Source: CAYFVR01 sp046541515
Lineage (GTDB): Bacteria > Desulfobacterota > Desulfobacteria > Desulfobacterales > Desulfococcaceae
NCBI GenBank assembly: GCA_046541515.1
Contig: JBKHDD010000166.1
Span: 1-10,955 of the forward strand
Reading direction: 5' to 3'
DNA: 10,955 bases
Shown: one piece after another, positions 1 through 7,440 of the stretch
How positions within the stretch are numbered: position 1 is the first letter of the stretch
Layout of the letters: every line of letters starts with the position of its first letter
Notes under the pieces: generated by a model
The model's database searches: none
What the model saw: only the letters and a program-made list of their open reading frames with translations
Told to the model about the DNA's origin: nothing
Program-made: the position numbers and the translations under genes

Positions 1-978
1 TTCTACTCGGTCTCCATCTCCGGCTACCACATCGCCGAGGCCGGGGCCAACCCGATCTCCCAGCTCGCCTTCACCCTGGCCAACGGTTTCACCTACGTGG
101 AGTACTATCTGTCCCGGGGCATGGACCTGGAAAAATTCGGCCCAAATCTTTCCTTTTTCTTTTCCAACGGCATGGACCCGGAATACACGGTCATCGGCCG
201 GGTGGCCCGGCGCATCTGGGCCGTGGCCATGCGGGAGAAGTACGGCGCCGACGAGCGGTCCCAGAAGCTGAAGTACCACATCCAGACTTCCGGCCGTTCC
301 CTCCACAGCCAGGACATCCAGTTCAACGACATCCGGACGACCCTCCAGGGGCTGTGCGCCATCTACGACAACTGCAACAGTCTCCACACCAACGCCTTCG
401 ACGAGGCCATCACCACGCCCAGCACCGAATCTGTGCGAAGGGCCCTGGCCATTCAGCTCATCATCAACCGGGAGTGGGGGCTGGCCAAGAACGAAAACCC
501 GCTCCAGGGCAGCTTCATCGTGGAGGAGCTGACCGACCTGGTGGAAGAGGCGGTGCTGGGCGAGTTCGACCGCATCACCGAGCGGGGCGGGGTGCTGGGC
601 GCCATGGAGACCGGCTACCAACGGTCCAAGATTCAGGAGGAATCGATCTACTACGAGACGCTGAAGCACACCGGCGACCTGCCGGTCGTGGGCGTCAACT
701 GCTTCCGCGATCCGGACGCCTCCGAAGACTTGGCCGACTACGAGCTGGAGCTGGCCCGGGCCACCGAGGAGGAGAAGCAGTCCCAGCTTACGCGGTTGCG
801 CGACTTTCAGGCGCGCAACGCCGACCGGGCGCCCGAGGCGTTGAAGAATCTCCAGGAGACGGCGCTTTCCGGCGGCAACCTGTTCGCCGAGCTGATGGAG
901 GCCGTCCGCCATTGCTCCCTGGGCCAGATCACCCAGGCGCTCTACGACGTGGGCGGAAAATACCGGCGCAACATGTAG
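1..978 (+). CDS. icmF: Fused isobutyryl-CoA mutase IcmF, C-terminal part (5' end outside window)
   Basis: The frame is open from the first base and ends at TAG 976-978, giving the last 325 residues of an adenosylcobalamin-dependent acyl-CoA mutase. It covers the second half of the catalytic TIM-barrel domain. The opening SISGYH-AEAGA stretch (residues 5-16) carries a His at residue 10 that matches the active-site His of methylmalonyl-CoA mutase. The QTSGRSLHSQD, SLHTNAFDEA and VVGVNCF stretches and the C-terminal GGKYRRNM are the IcmF form rather than the classic MutB form (which has QTSGWSL). In known IcmF proteins an N-terminal B12 domain and a MeaI-like G-protein domain precede this part; they would lie upstream. 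IcmF interconverts isobutyryl-CoA and n-butyryl-CoA in the cytoplasm; some relatives act on isovaleryl/pivalyl-CoA. The substrate-determining Phe/Gln residues are outside the window, so substrate is inferred. A strong terminator follows 13 nt after the stop. Confidence 0.92.
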   Translation, partial: FYSVSISGYHIAEAGANPISQLAFTLANGFTYVEYYLSRGMDLEKFGPNLSFFFSNGMDPEYTVIGRVARRIWAVAMREKYGADERSQKLKYHIQTSGRSLHSQDIQFNDIRTTLQGLCAIYDNCNSLHTNAFDEAITTPSTESVRRALAIQLIINREWGLAKNENPLQGSFIVEELTDLVEEAVLGEFDRITERGGVLGAMETGYQRSKIQEESIYYETLKHTGDLPVVGVNCFRDPDASEDLADYELELARATEEEKQSQLTRLRDFQARNADRAPEALKNLQETALSGGNLFAELMEAVRHCSLGQITQALYDVGGKYRRNM

Positions 979-991
979 CGGGGGGAGGTGG

Positions 992-1027
992 CCCCGCCCC
1001 GTCGGAAATCGGCGGGGCGGGGTTTTT
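992..1027 (+). terminator. Rho-independent terminator after icmF
   Basis: A 10-bp stem (992-1001 paired with 1013-1022, nine consecutive G:C pairs plus one more) has an 11-nt loop and is followed by TTTTT at 1023-1027. It starts 13 nt after the mutase stop codon, so it ends the icmF transcript. Confidence 0.9.
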
Positions 1028-1052
1028 CCGCCGTTCATCGAGATTTGTTGTA

Positions 1053-1073
1053 GGGGCGTATCGCATACGCCCC
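1053..1073. repeat. GGGGCG-type palindrome (REP-like)
   Basis: GGGGCGTAT at 1053-1061 pairs perfectly with ATACGCCCC at 1065-1073 around a CGC loop. A closely similar hairpin with the same design (GGGCGAAT, 3-nt GCG loop, ATTCGCCC) lies at 4103-4121. It has no T-tract, and the icmF terminator sits just upstream, so it is more likely a dispersed palindromic repeat than a second terminator. The family assignment is inference from two copies in this window. Confidence 0.6.
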
Positions 1074-1115
1074 CGAAACGGAGCTGTTCCCAAATTTGTG
1101 GAGTTTTGTGGCGAA

Positions 1116-1301
1116 ATGAAAAACGATCCCATCGTGGAGGAAATCCGCAAAATCCGGAACGACATCGCCGTCGAGAGCGATTTCGATATGGACAAAATCT
1201 ATCGAAGAGCCCTGGAGATTCAGGAAAATTGGAAAGGCAAGTTGGTTCAGGGGCCGTTGAAGGAGCGCAAAAGTTCCTTGGAAAAACAGCCGCAAACCTA
1301 A
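1116..1301 (+). CDS. Small conserved-type protein of unknown function (61 aa)
   Basis: ATG at 1116 opens a 61-residue charged, helix-prone protein beginning MKNDPIVEEIRKIRNDIAVE. The start is set by the MKNDPI opening; GGAG at 1100-1103 is a weak, distant Shine-Dalgarno site. The pattern xDPIxEExRKIRxxIAxxxxxDMDxIxR resembles small hypothetical proteins common in Desulfobacterota and cyanobacteria, which sometimes sit near toxin-antitoxin genes. That resemblance is from memory and no domain can be assigned. The C-terminus is basic and probably disordered. It lies alone between the icmF terminator and the nitroreductase, directly after a palindromic repeat. No partner gene is seen. Translation is plausible but not certain. 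Confidence 0.55.
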   Translation: MKNDPIVEEIRKIRNDIAVESDFDMDKIYRRALEIQENWKGKLVQGPLKERKSSLEKQPQT

Positions 1302-1374
1302 AGCTGGCCCCCTCGGATTTATTGCGGGGATGCTGCGCGTCCATCTACCGACTCGCTGAGAGGTGAACAATCGC

Positions 1375-2040
1375 ATGACCGTCGCCGAAGCCCTGAAATC
1401 CCGGTTTTCCACCCGGGCGTACCTCGACAAGCCGGTGGAGCCGGAGAAAATCCATCGGATTCTGGACGCCGCGCGGTGTGCGCCGTCCGGGACCAACACC
1501 CAACCATGGCAGGTTGCGGTGGTGTCCGGCGCGGCCAAGCGGGAACTGGGGGAACGGCTGGTTTTCGCGTTTCAATCCGGCGAGAAGCCCCGGATGGATT
1601 ATCGGTATTATCCGGCGGAGTGGAAGGAGCCGTTCAAGGGGCGGCGGAAGGCCTGCGGACTTCAGCTTTATGAAACCCTGGGCATCCGCCGGGAGGACAA
1701 GGAACGGCGGCTGGAACAGTGGATCGCCAACTACCGGGCCTTCGACGCGCCGGTGGCGCTGTTTTTTTTCATGGATTCCGACTTGGAAACCGGTTCCTTC
1801 ATGGACTACGGCATGTTTCTTCAATCGATCATGCTGATGGCGGTGGAAGAGGGGCTGGCGACCTGTCCTCAGGCGGCCCTGGGAGAATATTCGGCCGTGG
1901 TCAAAGCGTTTCTGGGCGTTCCCGCCGAAACCCTCCTCGTTTGCGGCATGGCGCTGGGATATCCCGACCCGGACGCCCCGGTGAACCAATACCGTACGCC
2001 CCGGGAGCCGGTGGAAGCGTTCACCCGATTCTTTCCGTGA
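1375..2040 (+). CDS. Nitroreductase-family FMN oxidoreductase (221 aa)
   Basis: This is a cytoplasmic flavoprotein of the nitroreductase family, usually a homodimer with FMN that reduces nitro compounds, quinones or other acceptors with NAD(P)H. The SRFSTRAY motif at residues 9-16 and CAPSGTNTQPWQ at 35-46 are the N-terminal FMN-phosphate and isoalloxazine contacts. The C-terminal GMALGYPDPDAPVN followed by RTPREPVEAF is the usual family ending. Length is normal. ATG 1375 is preferred over the in-frame GTG 1363 because AGGTGA at 1361-1366 gives a good Shine-Dalgarno site 8 nt before the ATG and would overlap the GTG. No terminator is visible downstream, and a 219-nt gap separates it from the permease. 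The physiological substrate cannot be told from sequence. Confidence 0.9.
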   Translation: MTVAEALKSRFSTRAYLDKPVEPEKIHRILDAARCAPSGTNTQPWQVAVVSGAAKRELGERLVFAFQSGEKPRMDYRYYPAEWKEPFKGRRKACGLQLYETLGIRREDKERRLEQWIANYRAFDAPVALFFFMDSDLETGSFMDYGMFLQSIMLMAVEEGLATCPQAALGEYSAVVKAFLGVPAETLLVCGMALGYPDPDAPVNQYRTPREPVEAFTRFFP

Positions 2041-2259
2041 TCGATGGAAGGCGCCGCCTGAATCCGGTTTTCCGCTCCCAAATGTGGGACATCCCCTCGT
2101 CGCTCTTTGAAAATCCCCGGTTTTTGCCTGATTGCCGACGCCTTCGTTTTCCTCGAAGATGAGCGATAATCCGGGATGCGTCCGGACTCGAAATGAACGG
2201 GGAACATGTGGCCTTTGGGCGCTTTCGCCGAGGCCGCCGGAAAGGGGGATGTCGCTTTT

Positions 2260-4047
2260 ATGCCCGTGGATATGCTCATTGTCTTTGGTCTTACCCTGCT
2301 CGCGTTGGCGCTGTTCGTCTCCGAGGCGGTCTCCTTCGACGTGGTGGCGGTGCTGGTGATGAGCGTGCTGATGGTCACCGGCATTTTGACCACCCAAGAA
2401 GGGTTGTCGGGATTCAGCAATCCGGCGACGGTCGCCATCGGCGCCATGTTCGTGGTCAGCGAAGGGATTCGAAGGACCGGGGCGCTGGACCGGATCGCCG
2501 AAGGCTTCGGTCTTCTCGGCCGTCTCCCTTTCCACTTGGCGTTGCTGGTCATGATGGTGGTTGTCGCGGCGATTTCGGGCTTCATCAACAACACCGCCGC
2601 CGTGGTGATTTTTATTCCGGTCATCATGAATACCGCTCAACGGATGGGCGTCAGCCCCTCCCGTTTGCTCATGCCGCTTTCCTTCGCCTCCATGTTCGGC
2701 GGCGTTTGCACCCTGATCGGGACCTCGACCAATATCTTGGTCAGCTCCATCGCCGAGCGCCAGGGCGAGGGCGGCTTTTCCATGTTCGAGTTCACCCCGA
2801 TGGGCCTTGTTTTTCTGGTGACGGGGCTGGCCTACATGATGGCGGCCAGTCGGCTGGTCCCGGCGCGGCGGAAGCTGGAAAGTTTTGCCGACTACTTTCA
2901 GGTGAACGAATACCTGACCGACGTGACTCTGGACCCGGAATTCGCCTATCTGGGACAAACGCTGGAAGAGATGCGGGAAAACTGGGAGCGCGATTTGGAA
3001 GTAATCCGAATTTTTCGGGACGGCCAAGTGCCGGCGGGGCACCAGACCGGATTGATTTTGAAATCCGGAGACGTGCTCCGGGTCCGAGGAACCCCGGACC
3101 AGTTGGACCGGCTGGTTCAGGAGGAGAATGTCTCGCTCAAGCCGGTTCACGCCCTGGGCGCACATCAATATGACGAAGTCCTCAAGGAAGGAAATTATGT
3201 CCTGGTGGAGGGCGTCATCGCGCCCGATTCCGACCTGGAATCCCGCACGCCGGGAGAAATTTCGTTTCCGGAACGGTTCGGGGCGGTGGTGCTGGGCATC
3301 CGCCGGCGGGGGCGGTTGCAGGAAAAGAACCTAAAAGAAATCACGCTTTCCGGCGGCGATTCGCTTCTCCTGACCCTCAGCCACGATCACCTGAGCGCGC
3401 TGCGCAACGAACCGGCGTTCGTGTTCGTTTCCGACGTCAGCGTCAACCGGCCCCGAACCGAACGGATGCCGGTGGCGCTGGCCATTCTGGTTGGGGTGGT
3501 GGCCTCGGCATCCCTGGACCTGTTGCCTTTCGTGGCGGCGGCGCTTAGCGGCGCGGTCCTGCTGGTTCTGACCGGATGTCTTTCCAGCCGCGAAGCGTAT
3601 CGATCGATCAACTGGAAGGTTCTGTTTTTGTTGGGCGGCATTATACCGTTGGGCGTGGCCTTGGACAAGACCGGCGGGGTGAGGATCGTCTCCGAGTCCA
3701 TTCTTTCGGTTCTGGGGGAGTGGGGACCCCGGGCGGTGCTTTCGGGCTTTTTCCTGGTCACCATGCTGTTGACGGTGATGATTTCCAATCAGGCCACGGC
3801 GGCATTGCTCGCGCCCATGGGGATTCAGGTGGCCGGTCAACTGGACGTGAGTTCCCAGCCCTTTCTCATGGGCATCACTTTCGCCGCCTCGCTGAGTTTT
3901 CTCACGCCCATGGGATACCAGACGAATACGTTGATCTATGGACCGGGCCATTATCGTTTCACCGATTTTACCCGGGTGGGTTCGGGCCTGAACCTGATTT
4001 TCTGGATTTTGGGGACCCTGCTGGTCCCGGTGTTCTGGCCGTTTTAA
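2260..4047 (+). CDS. SLC13/DASS-family permease with two central RCK_C (TrkA_C) domains (595 aa)
   Basis: This is an inner-membrane transporter of the divalent anion:Na+ symporter type, which imports dicarboxylates, sulfate or related anions. Residues 5-200 and 403-595 are strongly hydrophobic membrane blocks. Each holds the family's paired hairpin signatures: GFINNTAA (108-114) and TLIGTSTN (151-158) in the first half, MISNQATAAL (507-516) and TPMGYQTNT (549-557) in the second. The soluble middle (about 205-390) is two tandem RCK_C-like domains, each with a 'L..GD.L.V.G....L' type pattern, as in the large bacterial members. ATG 2260 is chosen because AAAGGGGGA at 2241-2249 is a good Shine-Dalgarno site and the protein then starts directly with the first membrane helix. 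An in-frame ATG at 2206 would add 18 residues but lacks good spacing. The substrate is not determinable; sulfate or a carboxylate would fit a sulfate reducer. Confidence 0.9.
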   Translation: MPVDMLIVFGLTLLALALFVSEAVSFDVVAVLVMSVLMVTGILTTQEGLSGFSNPATVAIGAMFVVSEGIRRTGALDRIAEGFGLLGRLPFHLALLVMMVVVAAISGFINNTAAVVIFIPVIMNTAQRMGVSPSRLLMPLSFASMFGGVCTLIGTSTNILVSSIAERQGEGGFSMFEFTPMGLVFLVTGLAYMMAASRLVPARRKLESFADYFQVNEYLTDVTLDPEFAYLGQTLEEMRENWERDLEVIRIFRDGQVPAGHQTGLILKSGDVLRVRGTPDQLDRLVQEENVSLKPVHALGAHQYDEVLKEGNYVLVEGVIAPDSDLESRTPGEISFPERFGAVVLGIRRRGRLQEKNLKEITLSGGDSLLLTLSHDHLSALRNEPAFVFVSDVSVNRPRTERMPVALAILVGVVASASLDLLPFVAAALSGAVLLVLTGCLSSREAYRSINWKVLFLLGGIIPLGVALDKTGGVRIVSESILSVLGEWGPRAVLSGFFLVTMLLTVMISNQATAALLAPMGIQVAGQLDVSSQPFLMGITFAASLSFLTPMGYQTNTLIYGPGHYRFTDFTRVGSGLNLIFWILGTLLVPVFWPF

Positions 4048-4052
4048 CCGCG

Positions 4053-4150
4053 ATACCGTTCACTTTGGAAATTCCAAAGGATGAATGTGCCGGATCGTCC
4101 GAGGGCGAATGCGATTCGCCCCTGCAAATTTTCGCCAAAATGAACGGTAT
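4053..4150. repeat. 98-bp palindromic element with 16-bp imperfect terminal inverted repeats
   Basis: The left end 4053-4068 (ATACCGTTCACTTTGG) is the reverse complement of 4135-4150 with one mismatch (C4063 against A4140). Inside are two further hairpins: CTTTGGAA/TTCCAAAG (4063-4070 with 4072-4079) and GGGCGAAT/ATTCGCCC (4103-4110 with 4114-4121). It starts 5 nt after the permease stop. The design resembles a miniature inverted-repeat element or a large REP-type unit. It could also fold in the permease mRNA 3' end. No T-tract follows, so simple termination is unlikely. Confidence 0.55.
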
Positions 4151-4170
4151 TGGTTTTAACCGACAACCAA

Positions 4171-4259
4171 GGCCTTTGGCGGAAGGCCCTGGGAGCGACG
4201 CGTTGTACGCGTCGAATCGGGGCGCGTCCCGAAGCGGGGCGACGAGGGCAACTCGTCGC
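4171..4259. repeat. Cluster of three palindromes upstream of the thiolase gene
   Basis: Three perfect hairpins stand in a row: GGCCTT/AAGGCC (4171-4176 with 4183-4188), CGACGCGT/ACGCGTCG (4196-4203 with 4207-4214) and GCGACGAG/CTCGTCGC (4239-4246 with 4252-4259). The last two share a GGGAGCGACG or GGGGCGACG lead-in and a CGAATCGG or CGCTTTCGG exit, suggesting copies of one REP-like family with variable arms. With the element at 4053-4150 they fill most of the gene-free stretch 4048-4383. From 4260 to the start codon at 4384 only the thiolase Shine-Dalgarno site is evident. Confidence 0.6.
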
Positions 4260-4383
4260 TTTCGGAACCCACGCCCGGGGGCCGATTTTCTTGTCAATCT
4301 CCGAAACCGTCTTTCCAAACCGCAAGTCTCCGGCTGGAAGGGCGAATCCTGATATTTTCGAATCGACGGAAAGGGTGGTTTTT

Positions 4384-5559
<1,176 letters not shown>

Positions 5560-5602
5560 ATCCAAATTCCATCGGAAATGATGGGAACGAAAGGAAACGC
5601 AA

Positions 5603-6451
5603 ATGGACATCCAAACCTTCGGCGTGATCGGCGCGGGCCAGATGGGCGGCGGCATCGCCCAAGTGGCCGCGGCCAGCGGCCTCAAGGTGATCCTGAACGA
5701 CGTCAAAGACGAATTCGTCCAAAAGGGCGTCGGCGTCATCAAAAAGAACCTGAGCCGCGCCGTGGACAAGGGCAAGCTCTCCGCCGAGGACATGGCGGCC
5801 ACCCTGGACCGCATTCGCCCCAGCGTGAGCCTGCAAGACATGGCCGCCGCCGATTTCGTGGTGGAGGCGGCCACGGAGCGGGAAGACCTGAAATTCAACA
5901 TCTTCAAGGAGATCGACGCGGCCTGCAAGCCGGGCGTGATTCTGGCCACCAACACCTCTTCGATTCCCATCGGCCGCATCGGCGCCCAGACCGGGCGGCC
6001 GGACAAGGTCATCGGCATGCACTTCATGAACCCGGTGCCGGTGATGAAGCTGGTGGAGGTGATTCGGGGGCTGGCGACTTCCGACGAGACCTTCCAGATC
6101 ACCTGGGACTTGTCCAAAAAATTCGGCAAGACCCCGGCGGAGGCCAACGACTATCCGGGCTTTATCGCCAACCGGATTCTGCTGCCCATGATCAACGAGG
6201 CGATTTATTGCCTGTTCCACGGCGTGGGCAAGCCGGAAGACATCGACACGGTGATGAAGCTGGGCATGAACCATCCCATGGGGCCGCTGGCCCTGGCCGA
6301 TCTGATCGGTTTGGACACCTGCCTGGCCATCATGGAGACCCTGCACGACGGCTTCAAGGATTCCAAGTATCGGCCCTGTCCGCTGCTGCGGAAATATGTG
6401 GAGGCGGGCTGGCTGGGAAGGAAATCCGGCCGGGGCTTTTACGAGTATTGA
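5603..6451 (+). CDS. hbd: 3-hydroxybutyryl-CoA dehydrogenase (282 aa)
   Basis: This soluble enzyme oxidises (S)-3-hydroxybutyryl-CoA to acetoacetyl-CoA with NAD+, or runs in reverse in butyrate synthesis. The Rossmann dinucleotide motif is GVIGAGQMGGGIAQ at residues 7-20. Catalytic residues are visible as S119 (NTSS), H140 in GMHFMNPVPVMKL, E152 and N190 in GFIANRIL. The C-terminal dimer domain ends GRKSGRGFYEY, typical of the short bacterial form of about 282 residues. AAAGGAAA at 5590-5597 is its Shine-Dalgarno site. With the thiolase upstream it makes the last two steps of butyryl-CoA oxidation. The symbol hbd is the usual clostridial name; the direction (catabolic) is inferred from the neighbouring mutase and dehydrogenase. 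Confidence 0.95.
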   Translation: MDIQTFGVIGAGQMGGGIAQVAAASGLKVILNDVKDEFVQKGVGVIKKNLSRAVDKGKLSAEDMAATLDRIRPSVSLQDMAAADFVVEAATEREDLKFNIFKEIDAACKPGVILATNTSSIPIGRIGAQTGRPDKVIGMHFMNPVPVMKLVEVIRGLATSDETFQITWDLSKKFGKTPAEANDYPGFIANRILLPMINEAIYCLFHGVGKPEDIDTVMKLGMNHPMGPLALADLIGLDTCLAIMETLHDGFKDSKYRPCPLLRKYVEAGWLGRKSGRGFYEY

Positions 6452-6513
6452 TTTCATTCCCATGCCGTTCGGGGAGTTTGCGCGAGGGATTGAAAAGGCC
6501 CTGCCAACGCCGC

Positions 6514-6535
6514 GCCGGGGGATAAATCCCCCCGC
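6514..6535. repeat. GCCGGGGGAT palindrome, copy 1
   Basis: GGGGGAT at 6517-6523 pairs with ATCCCCC at 6526-6532 across a 2-nt loop, with flanking GC-rich arms. The same core recurs as copy 2 at 6628-6649, about 115 nt away in the same spacer. The gene-free stretch 6452-6773 consists largely of these palindromes, the two terminator-like hairpins between them and the regulator's leader. Confidence 0.6.
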
Positions 6536-6547
6536 TGAATCCGTAAA

Positions 6548-6579
6548 AGCCCGCCAAAGCGGGCTCCCCCTGTTTTTTT
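6548..6579 (+). terminator. Probable terminator after the thiolase-hbd unit
   Basis: AGCCCGC at 6548-6554 pairs with GCGGGCT at 6559-6565 around a CAAA loop. A run of seven T follows at 6573-6579, separated by CCCCCTG. The separated T-run makes it weaker than a standard terminator, but it is about 100 nt past the dehydrogenase stop and in the right orientation. Confidence 0.55.
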
Positions 6580-6597
6580 GGGGCGCAACCCAGTGGG

Positions 6598-6619
6598 AGC
6601 GCCCTTCAGGGCGCTTTTT
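6598..6619 (+). terminator. Second terminator hairpin after hbd
   Basis: AGCGCCC at 6598-6604 pairs with GGGCGCT at 6609-6615 around a TTCA loop and runs into TTTTT (6615-6619). Its flanks (GGGAGCG before, CGG after) resemble the palindromes at 4191-4260, so it may be a repeat unit doing duty as a terminator. Confidence 0.6.
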
Positions 6620-6627
6620 CGGCGTGA

Positions 6628-6649
6628 GCCGGGGGATTCATCCCCCGGC
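6628..6649. repeat. GCCGGGGGAT palindrome, copy 2
   Basis: GCCGGGGGAT at 6628-6637 is perfectly complementary to ATCCCCCGGC at 6640-6649 with only TC between. It is a cleaner version of the copy at 6514-6535. The loop is too short for a normal RNA hairpin, so a two-fold symmetric protein site or a REP-type DNA repeat is more likely. Confidence 0.6.
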
Positions 6650-6714
6650 GGTTGGGCTGGCATTTTCTTTCATGCAATCCCAAGTTGAACGGCATCGAAT
6701 TTCATTCTGACGGC

Positions 6715-6754
6715 GGACGGCGGCGGAGCCGGGTCCATGGTTTCGCCGCCATCC
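6715..6754 (+). promoter_or_regulatory. Possible leader hairpin or operator upstream of XRE-cupin regulator
   Basis: GGACGGCGGCG at 6715-6725 pairs with CGCCGCCATCC at 6744-6754 with one mismatch, leaving an 18-nt loop. It ends six bases before the regulator's GGGGGGAG Shine-Dalgarno site (6761-6768). It could be an autoregulatory operator or affect translation. This is structure only; no function is shown. Confidence 0.3.
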
Positions 6755-6773
6755 GCACGCGGGGGGAGACAAT

Positions 6774-7325
6774 ATGCCGGCGAAAAAGCAAGGCGCCTTG
6801 GAGCCAATCGGCAAGAAGATCAAGCAGGTGCGCACCGAAAAGAACATGACCCTGGAGCAGGTCGCCAACGAAACCGGTCATTCGGTGGAATATTTGAAGG
6901 CGGTGGAAGCGGGTGAGGAGCGGCCGCCGGTTGGGGCGCTCTTGCAGATTTCCCGGGCGCTTCAGGTGGATTCCGCCTTTCTGTTGCGGGACAAGGAATC
7001 GGCCATCAAGGATCGGGTGCGCGAGTACACCAAGCGGACCGACGAATACGCCTACGAAACCCTGACGCCCGGCGCGGAGAACAAGCATCTCAAGGCGTTT
7101 CGGGTGACCATCGAGCCGATGAAGGAGCACAGCGGCGTGGGCTACCAGCACGAGGGCGAGGAGTTCAATTACGTGATCCGGGGCGCCATCGAGGTGGTGG
7201 TGGGAGACCACGTTAACCGGCTGGAGGTCGGGGAGTCGCTCCATTTCAATTCGGCCATCAAGCACCAACTTCGCAACGTCGGCGAGGAAGAAGCCGAACT
7301 GCTGGTGGTGATTTACACGCCTTGA
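6774..7325 (+). CDS. XRE-family transcriptional regulator with C-terminal cupin domain (183 aa)
   Basis: This is a two-domain DNA-binding regulator. Residues 12-66 form an HTH_3/XRE fold (IGKKIKQVRTEKNMTLEQVA..TGHSVEYLKAVE.GE..P), and residues 105-181 form a cupin_2 barrel. The cupin shows H126 and E129/E130 in YQHEGEEFNYVIRG, and H164 in NSAIKHQLRN. These are partly the usual metal-ligand positions, so it may sense a small ligand or CoA-linked compound. Length is standard for the family. The Shine-Dalgarno site is GGGGGGAG at 6761-6768. Such regulators often control the catabolic or acyl-CoA gene beside them. Here the acyl-CoA dehydrogenase starts 115 nt downstream on the same strand, which makes it the likely target. 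The ligand is unknown. Confidence 0.9.
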   Translation: MPAKKQGALEPIGKKIKQVRTEKNMTLEQVANETGHSVEYLKAVEAGEERPPVGALLQISRALQVDSAFLLRDKESAIKDRVREYTKRTDEYAYETLTPGAENKHLKAFRVTIEPMKEHSGVGYQHEGEEFNYVIRGAIEVVVGDHVNRLEVGESLHFNSAIKHQLRNVGEEEAELLVVIYTP

Positions 7326-7343
7326 GGCCCGCCGCGGAACCTT

Positions 7344-7368
7344 CGACCGAACGGTTTCATCGGTTCGA
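7344..7368. promoter_or_regulatory. Imperfect inverted repeat between regulator and acyl-CoA dehydrogenase
   Basis: TCGACCGA (7343-7350) is opposed by TCGGTTCGA (7360-7368) with one bulged base; a short TTTT follows at 7371-7374. It lies in the only spacer between the XRE-cupin gene and the dehydrogenase. It could be the regulator's operator or a weak terminator; the sequence does not decide. Confidence 0.3.
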
Positions 7369-7440
7369 GGTTTTCGCAGAGAAGTTGAAACGGCCATGGC
7401 CGACCGGAAAAACGTCAATTCGTCCAGGGGGGACAAACCC

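Noticed and set aside
354..1115. Long + strand frame overlapping the mutase 3' end and joined to the 61-aa gene
   Set aside because: The upstream portion is an Arg/Gly/Pro-rich out-of-frame reading of icmF that crosses its terminator. Only the segment from ATG 1116 is plausible.
1345..3168. 607-codon open frame on the - strand
   Set aside because: It runs antisense through the nitroreductase and permease, both with clear family motifs. Its product is low-complexity (His/Gly/Arg/Gln-rich), as expected for a shadow frame in GC-rich DNA.
4150..4383. N-terminal extension of the thiolase from upstream in-frame starts
   Set aside because: The extension would translate the palindrome cluster and has no thiolase homology; ATG 4384 has a suitable ribosome site and the canonical KEAVIVSAVRTP opening.
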